From Rossellomorea aquimaris TF-12 (GTDB taxonomy: Bacteria; Bacillota; Bacilli; Bacillales; Bacillaceae_B), in NCBI RefSeq assembly GCF_001648555.1, contig NZ_LQXM01000030.1:124001-188000 (forward strand): a stretch of 64,000 nucleotides of DNA, given 5' to 3'. How positions within the stretch are numbered: position 1 is the first letter of the stretch; the number at the start of each line of letters is the position of its first letter. This document shows, piece after piece, positions 59,763 to 64,000 of this stretch. The notes under the pieces are model-generated. The model had not been told where the DNA came from. It worked only from the letters and a program-made list of their open reading frames with translations, and did no database searches. A program made the position numbers and the translations under genes.

Positions 59763-61148
59763 CTATTTTAAAACTAAAATTGCTACGCACTCAACATGAA
59801 CCGTATGAGGGAATAAATCTACGGGCTGAACCTCTTTTAAAGTATATCCAAACGGTTCAAGCTCCTTAATATCCGTTGCGAAGGTATCTGGATTACAGGA
59901 TACATACACAATACGGTCTGGTTTAGAACGTCCAATTCTTCTCATCACTTTTCCACCTGCACCTGAACGAGGAGGATCGAGCATCAATAACTCTGGATGT
60001 CCAAAGCTCTCTAACATTTCGTCGATTCCTTTTCTTGCATCCTTCGCCAGGAAGGTTGTGTTTGAGATGCCGTTATCCTCAGCATTTCGTTTCGCCGATT
60101 CAATCGAGCTCTCAACAATCTCAATTCCTGCAAGCTTGCCTACCTTGCTTGCGAAAGGAAGAGAAAACGTTCCGACACCACAGAACAGATCAATCATCTT
60201 TTCTGTTTCCTTTGGTTGTCCCAATTCAATCGCTAAGTCCACTAACTTCTGCGCCTGTGTTGGATTGGTTTGGAAGAAGGTATCAAACCAAAGGCGGAAA
60301 CGGTAGCCCGCCATTTCATCATAAATGTAATCACGTCCAGCTAAGAGATGAATTTCCTCCGCTTGCGTCCGGTCAGCCCATGCTGTATTTTCCATCCATA
60401 ACAAGCTTTTTACTTGAGGGAATTTCTCGCTAATACGATTTACCAAATCATCAACGGCCTTTTGATGAGCAGAAGGTGCTTCTGTTGCGAATAACCCCAG
60501 CATAAGCTCACCTGTTTCAAAGGATTGTCGAACCATTAAATGACGAAGTAACCCTTCGTGAAGATCCTTGTTATATCCTACTAGTCCGTGATCCTTCACC
60601 CAATCGGCTACTTCCATGGTCGCTTCCACCATTTCTTCACTGGCAATCAAGCATGTTTCCAGTGAAATGATTTTGCGAAAGTTTCCTTGCTCATGTAATC
60701 CCAATTCGCCTTCTGGTGAAAACGTAAATTCCATCTTATTACGATAACGCCAAGGATTGTCCATACCTAAAGTATCTCTTACAAGATCGGGATCATAGCC
60801 CTGCTCTGCTAATGCATGCTTTACGTGATCCGTCTTTTGCTTTAACTGACCTTCATAATCCCAATGCTGCCACACACATCCTCCACATCGTTCAAAGTGG
60901 GGGCATGGCGGTACCGTTCGTTCAGGATGGGCCTCCAGTATTTCATCGGGCATAGCCTTTCTTCTTCTTCTGTCAGGCTGGTCAACCGTTAGCCGAACCT
61001 TTTCTCCTATTAGCGTTTGCGGAATAGTAAGCCTTAATTTCTTAGGATTGCCAAGTTCATTTTCTCGCCAAATGACGGCTTCTCCTGAGCCTTTCCGATC
61101 AAATTGTTCTATATGAGCAACCATTGTCTCTGGTTTGATATTCGTCAA
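59763..61148 (-). CDS. rlmCD: 23S rRNA m5U methyltransferase (RlmCD/YefA type)
   Basis: 461 aa. N-terminal TRAM domain, iron-sulphur cysteines CPHFERCGGCVWQH and C in LETCLIA, SAM motif DLFCGVGTFSLPFA, catalytic-loop DPPRSGAGG and nucleophile Cys in VYVSCNPDTF. B. subtilis RlmCD (YefA, about 459 aa) methylates both U747 and U1939. B. subtilis also has a paralogue, YfjO, so the exact assignment is probable rather than certain. Confidence 0.9.
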   Translation of the reverse strand: MTNIKPETMVAHIEQFDRKGSGEAVIWRENELGNPKKLRLTIPQTLIGEKVRLTVDQPDRRRRKAMPDEILEAHPERTVPPCPHFERCGGCVWQHWDYEGQLKQKTDHVKHALAEQGYDPDLVRDTLGMDNPWRYRNKMEFTFSPEGELGLHEQGNFRKIISLETCLIASEEMVEATMEVADWVKDHGLVGYNKDLHEGLLRHLMVRQSFETGELMLGLFATEAPSAHQKAVDDLVNRISEKFPQVKSLLWMENTAWADRTQAEEIHLLAGRDYIYDEMAGYRFRLWFDTFFQTNPTQAQKLVDLAIELGQPKETEKMIDLFCGVGTFSLPFASKVGKLAGIEIVESSIESAKRNAEDNGISNTTFLAKDARKGIDEMLESFGHPELLMLDPPRSGAGGKVMRRIGRSKPDRIVYVSCNPDTFATDIKELEPFGYTLKEVQPVDLFPHTVHVECVAILVLK

Positions 61149-61305
61149 TTTTGGATCCTCCTTGATAACTTCTGTCTAACTTTATACTTTATTAAAATTT
61201 GAGGTGTATTGCAACTGGTTGTAGGACATAAAACCTGTCTCCTCTATCCCATTTACAATTAGTCCCAACTCCCCTATACTAACTAAAAAAGCGAGGTGTT
61301 AGATT

Positions 61306-61971
61306 TTGGCAATCGTTACCGTAGATTTTGATGGTACTCTCTATCAAGGAAACTCCTTTAAAATCATGCTTCAAATTGGGAAGAAACGATTCACGAAGAA
61401 GCAGTGGGCAATTGTAGCAGGTGGATTAGTGAAGGCGGCAGCTATTGGTTCAGTCAGAGGCAAAAACAGGTTTCGCCACGAATTTTTCAAATCCTTCGCC
61501 AAGGCATTTAAAGGGAAAACAGATAAAGATTTAGAAGAATTTTTCCAGGAGCTTGTTGATTTTGGAAGAGAAGATATTCACCAAACCCTTGTCCACAAAA
61601 TCCGTGAACACCAAAAAGACGGGGATACAGTCATATTACTATCAGGTGCACTTCAACCCTTTTTAAAAATCTTTACAAAAGACTTGAAATTAGACGTTCA
61701 TGTTTTAAGCACTGAATTACTTTTTAATGAAAAAGGTCATTGCACAGGTGAGCTTGGTCCAATCATTAACGGAAATGTGAAAGTGGAGAAATTACTCCAA
61801 TGGATCGAGGAACAGCAGCACTTAACCCATCATTCAAAAGAAATTTGGGCATACGCTGATAGTGAGAGCGATATCCCCTTATTGAAGTACGTCACCCACC
61901 CTATTGTGGTCAATCCAAGAGAAGATATGGTGAAAATTGCGGAACAAAATGAATGGTCGATTTTTGCTTAG
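61306..61971 (+). CDS. HAD-superfamily subclass IB phosphatase
   Basis: 221 aa. Motif I VDFDGTLYQ (nucleophile and acid Asp), motif II LLSGALQPF, a conserved lysine (GNVKVEKL) and motif III YADSESDIPLL, with a helical IB-type cap. SerB-like fold; substrate unknown. TTG start with GAGGTG upstream. Confidence 0.92.
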   Translation: MAIVTVDFDGTLYQGNSFKIMLQIGKKRFTKKQWAIVAGGLVKAAAIGSVRGKNRFRHEFFKSFAKAFKGKTDKDLEEFFQELVDFGREDIHQTLVHKIREHQKDGDTVILLSGALQPFLKIFTKDLKLDVHVLSTELLFNEKGHCTGELGPIINGNVKVEKLLQWIEEQQHLTHHSKEIWAYADSESDIPLLKYVTHPIVVNPREDMVKIAEQNEWSIFA

Positions 61972-61975
61972 AATA

Positions 61976-62014
61976 AAGATGCCCCTGACTTCCTAATAGT
62001 CCGGGGCATTCTTT
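61976..62014. terminator. Bidirectional terminator between HAD and SDR genes
   Basis: AAAGATGCCCCTGACT / AGTCCGGGGCATTCTTT around TCCTAAT. Confidence 0.9.
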
Positions 62015-62022
62015 ATTTTTAA

Positions 62023-62781
62023 TTATCTAGTTCGTTCTACATAAGGATAAAGAGGATCTCTTAGTGAAAATTCATATGTTTCGCCGTTTACAATCCCAAC
62101 GACTTTTTCCCCATCATATAGCTCCAACATGAAATCAGCCATTTCCTTTGCTGTATGAAATTGAGGAATGGTGCCTTCATATTGAAATTCATCCATATCC
62201 ATAGAGCGTTGTGCAAATTCTGTTTCTGTTGCAGCAGGTGCTAATACTTTAGCCTGCATTTTCGCTCCCATCGCCTTCAATTCTTGAGCAAGTCCTTCGG
62301 TAAATGCACTAACATAAAACTTTGTGGCACAATATGTCACAGCACCACCTACAATCGTATATCCTCCAGCTGAGGACACGTTTATTAGCTGTGTGCCTTC
62401 TATGGATGAATAGTCTCTTACATATAAAGATGACAAAATGGTGAGGGCTTCGATATTCAAGTGAAGCATGGTTTCAATTTTTGGAAGCTTTTGTTCACCA
62501 ACTGGATCAAAATTCCCAAAACCAGCGTTATTGATCCACGTTTCAATGTCATAGTCTTTCAACGAGTTATAGAAATCATGTACATTTTCTGAGATTGATA
62601 AATCAGAGGTCTTGATAACAACCTCTAATTCAGGATGCTTCTGTTGTATTTCTTTTTTTAGTTCTTCAAGCTTTTCTTCTCTTCTAGCAACGATAATAAG
62701 GTTTTTCCCACGACCTGCAAATGCGTGGGTTGCTTCATATCCAATTCCAGAACTGGCACCAGTGATAACTGTATACTTCAT
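62023..62781 (-). CDS. Short-chain dehydrogenase/reductase
   Basis: 252 aa classical SDR: nucleotide-binding TGASSGIG, NNAGFG, catalytic Ser in INVSSAGG and YCATK (Tyr and Lys). An NADP-preferring Arg occurs in VARREEKLEEL. ATG 62781 chosen for spacing from AGGAGG (62784 is also possible). Divergent from the MerR gene and driven by a MerR-type promoter, so it is probably induced by a reactive or toxic compound it reduces. Confidence 0.92.
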   Translation of the reverse strand: MKYTVITGASSGIGYEATHAFAGRGKNLIIVARREEKLEELKKEIQQKHPELEVVIKTSDLSISENVHDFYNSLKDYDIETWINNAGFGNFDPVGEQKLPKIETMLHLNIEALTILSSLYVRDYSSIEGTQLINVSSAGGYTIVGGAVTYCATKFYVSAFTEGLAQELKAMGAKMQAKVLAPAATETEFAQRSMDMDEFQYEGTIPQFHTAKEMADFMLELYDGEKVVGIVNGETYEFSLRDPLYPYVERTR

Positions 62782-62832
62782 CATGTTCTCCTCCTAAATG
62801 GACAATGCCATTGAATTTTCGTTACTAGTATG

Positions 62833-62863
62833 AGTATAATGGCTAGAGTTTACTCTAGGTCAA
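62833..62863 (-). promoter_or_regulatory. MerR-type promoter of the SDR gene
   Basis: Minus strand TTGACC - 19 bases - TATACT. The spacer contains the 16-bp inverted repeat CTAGAGT-AA-ACTCTAG (62843-62858). Spacing and dyad are the hallmarks of a MerR-activated promoter. Confidence 0.9.
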
Positions 62864-62897
62864 GTGATAGACTTGAACAAAACAGTAGGAGGTAACT

Positions 62898-63263
62898 ATG
62901 TACTCAATCGGTGAAGTAGCAGACCTGTTCGGTATAAGCGTTCATACATTACGATACTATGAACAAGAAAACATCCTTTCCCCTCTTCGCAATCACAACG
63001 GAAAAAGAATGTATGATGAATCTCAAATAAAATGGCTCCGCTTCGTCCTCAAACTAAAAGAAACGCAAATGCCCATTGCCCAAATAAAAGAATATACGAA
63101 ATTCGTCAAACAGGGTGAAGAAACAACATCTGAACGTATTTCCCTTTTAGAAAACCATCAAAAGATGATTCAGCAGCAAATAGATACCTTACTCGCTACC
63201 AATGAGATGCTGGAAAAGAAAATCACTGGTTACAAGATTTGGTTGAAAGGGAAGAATTCGTAG
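62898..63263 (+). CDS. MerR-family regulator (AdhR-like)
   Basis: 121 aa. MYSIGEVADLFGISVHTLRYYEQENIL helix-turn-helix and wing, then a dimerisation coiled coil (ISLLENHQKMIQQQIDTLLATNEMLEKKI). No cysteine metal site, as in the AdhR/NmlR-like stress group. Divergent from the SDR gene it most likely controls. GTAGGAGG precedes the ATG. Confidence 0.92.
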   Translation: MYSIGEVADLFGISVHTLRYYEQENILSPLRNHNGKRMYDESQIKWLRFVLKLKETQMPIAQIKEYTKFVKQGEETTSERISLLENHQKMIQQQIDTLLATNEMLEKKITGYKIWLKGKNS

Positions 63264-63316
63264 GTAAAACCTGTATATTGTTTCATTTGATAATTGTTCG
63301 ATTTTTCATAGGAAAA

Positions 63317-63410
63317 CTTGCCGATTCACCCGTTTATCTTGCCGTTTTGAGAGTTAATCTTGCTGATACGAGGATTAATCTTGCCGATATTGCTCATAAT
63401 CTTGCCATTT
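63317..63410. repeat. Array E: word CTTGCCGAT at exact 21-bp period, 5 copies
   Basis: Starts at 63317, 63338, 63359, 63380 and 63401: CTTGCCGAT, CTTGCCGTT, CTTGCTGAT, CTTGCCGAT, CTTGCCATT. Unrelated spacers. It follows the MerR gene and precedes array F. Open frames here are artefacts of the 21-bp period. Confidence 0.87.
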
Positions 63411-63459
63411 TACTTTTTTTGTAAAAAATTATACAACCATTTCGCCTCACAAATAACAA

Positions 63460-63574
63460 ATCGAGCCGATTTACCTCTTAATCGAGCCGATTCCATACAA
63501 ATACGAGCCGCCTCAACGACTAATCGATCCAAAATGAAAGCTAATCGAGCCGATTTTGATCATAATCAATCCAT
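63460..63574. repeat. Array F: word ATCGAGCCGA at exact 21-bp period, 6 copies
   Basis: Starts at 63460, 63481, 63502, 63523, 63544 and 63565: three perfect copies (63460, 63481, 63544) and three variants (TACGAGCCGC, ATCGATCCAA, ATCAATCCAT). Same word as array B. Lies beyond the DUF2892 terminator. Confidence 0.88.
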
Positions 63575-63610
63575 TTTACTTTTTTTGGATATTCTAACGC
63601 CAACACCAAT

Positions 63611-63643
63611 AAAAAAGGAACCCTCCAATAAAGGTCCCTTCCT
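63611..63643 (-). terminator. Terminator of the DUF2892 gene
   Basis: Minus strand GGAAGGGACCT / AGGGTTCC followed by TTTTTT. Confidence 0.75.
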
Positions 63644-63649
63644 CAACTA

Positions 63650-63844
63650 CTATCCTCTTCTACACGTACTAATTCCAAAAGGAAGATAGAGTGGACACCA
63701 GTTAATAAATGCTGTTAATAATAAGACTCCACCGAATAAACCAATCCATTTCAAGCTGCCTTCTATAAAGAATAATAAAGATAAAAGAATGATTCCAAGA
63801 ATGATCCGAATGACTTTGTCTACACTTCCAACGTTAGATTTCAT
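63650..63844 (-). CDS. DUF2892 (YgaP-like) membrane protein
   Basis: 64 aa: MKSNVGSVDKVIRIILGIIL, two hydrophobic helices with NWCPLY between helix 2 and the tail, a typical DUF2892 domain. ATG 63844 follows GGGGAG 8 bases upstream; the frame is open to 63880. Function unknown; in other proteins the domain follows rhodanese domains. Confidence 0.88.
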   Translation of the reverse strand: MKSNVGSVDKVIRIILGIILLSLLFFIEGSLKWIGLFGGVLLLTAFINWCPLYLPFGISTCRRG

Positions 63845-63924
63845 GGCAAGTTCTCCCCTTTCAAACTCATTATCTCTCAAACGGGAATGAATTGTATGTG
63901 AGAAATGTTACTTTTACAGGTGAA

Positions 63925-63960
63925 AACAGCCTGAGTCTATAAAGAAGACTCAGGCTGTTA
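63925..63960. terminator. Hairpin near the right edge
   Basis: AACAGCCTGAGTCT / AGACTCAGGCTGTT. It probably terminates a minus-strand gene whose last codons may lie at the window edge. Confidence 0.7.
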
Positions 63961-64000
63961 TATGAATTGTCCTTAGACATTACTCGTCATTTTTATTCTT

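Noticed and set aside
568..63574. CRISPR arrays as an explanation of the phased words
   Set aside because: Conserved words are only 8-10 bp with spacers of about 11-13 bp, and there are no cas genes.
63239..63689. Plus-strand frames with NLAD and NRAD heptads
   Set aside because: Same artefact of the 21-bp arrays E and F.
63980..64000. Possible last codons of a minus-strand gene at the right edge
   Set aside because: Only about 21 bases with a stop codon in two phases; the hairpin at 63925-63960 fits, but no product can be supported.

Overview
The window comes from a low-GC, spore-forming Firmicute of the family Bacillaceae. The evidence is Bacillus-type AGGAGG ribosome-binding sites, a divergent cotH / cotG-like spore-coat pair, a DesR/Des remnant, HflX, DbpA (YxiN-like), YuiD, YrzF, RlmCD and a SigL (sigma54) activator. 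The genus cannot be resolved from this sequence alone. The window is ordinary chromosome: I see no rRNA, tRNA, CRISPR array, prophage or intact transposase.

Layout. 1-14.7 kb: a methyltransferase fragment, an SNF2/SWIM helicase, a GGDEF-EAL protein, a helical-repeat/VOC protein, a class III aminotransferase and YjiH-type transporter behind a near-perfect sigma54 promoter and next to their sigma54 activator, a GntR/DUF1648 pair, and hflX. 14.7-17.5 kb: a 1-kb non-coding stretch with palindromes and phased short-word arrays, then cotH and a 36-bp-repeat cotG-like gene. 17.7-24.6 kb: dbpA, duplicated cold-shock genes, DUF3934, a MerR/TipAS regulator, a Bcr-type MFS pump and a CPBP protease. 24.7-36.5 kb: a sugar-utilisation cluster of GH94 phosphorylase, GH3 beta-glucosidase, binding protein, two permeases, GH13 and a LacI regulator. 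36.9-47.1 kb: mixed genes (kinase-like, membrane proteins, desaturase with a damaged DesR, M28 peptidase, YuiD, YnfA, azoreductase, RNA methyltransferase). 47.3 kb: a secreted GH144-like enzyme. 48.8-63.9 kb: nei, selO, an N-hydroxylase, a split feoB with feoA, an orphan permease pair with a lipoprotein, a DUF4386/Crp-Fnr pair, rlmCD, a HAD protein, SDR/MerR and DUF2892.

How the genes work together. The strongest pathway reading is a beta-1,2-glucan (sophoro-oligosaccharide) system. A secreted GH144-like endo-beta-1,2-glucanase would cut the polymer, the binding protein and permeases would import oligomers, a long GH94 enzyme of the 1,2-beta-oligoglucan phosphorylase type would phosphorolyse them, and GH3 would hydrolyse the remainder. 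The same operator, GAAACGTTTC with T[TC] and [AG] flanks, lies just downstream of the -10 box at all three promoters (30.27, 30.48 and 47.32 kb). This ties the distant GH144 gene to the LacI-controlled cluster.

The least explained signal is a set of intergenic arrays in which an 8-10 bp word recurs at exactly 21 bp (20 bp in one array) with unrelated spacers. There are six arrays at four loci. Each locus lies just beyond a terminator-like hairpin of a minus-strand gene, and the same word, ATCGAGCCGA, is used at two loci 59 kb apart. A second repeat class is a composite of two oppositely oriented, structured modules, present at four intergenic loci in intact and decayed states, with one solo relative.
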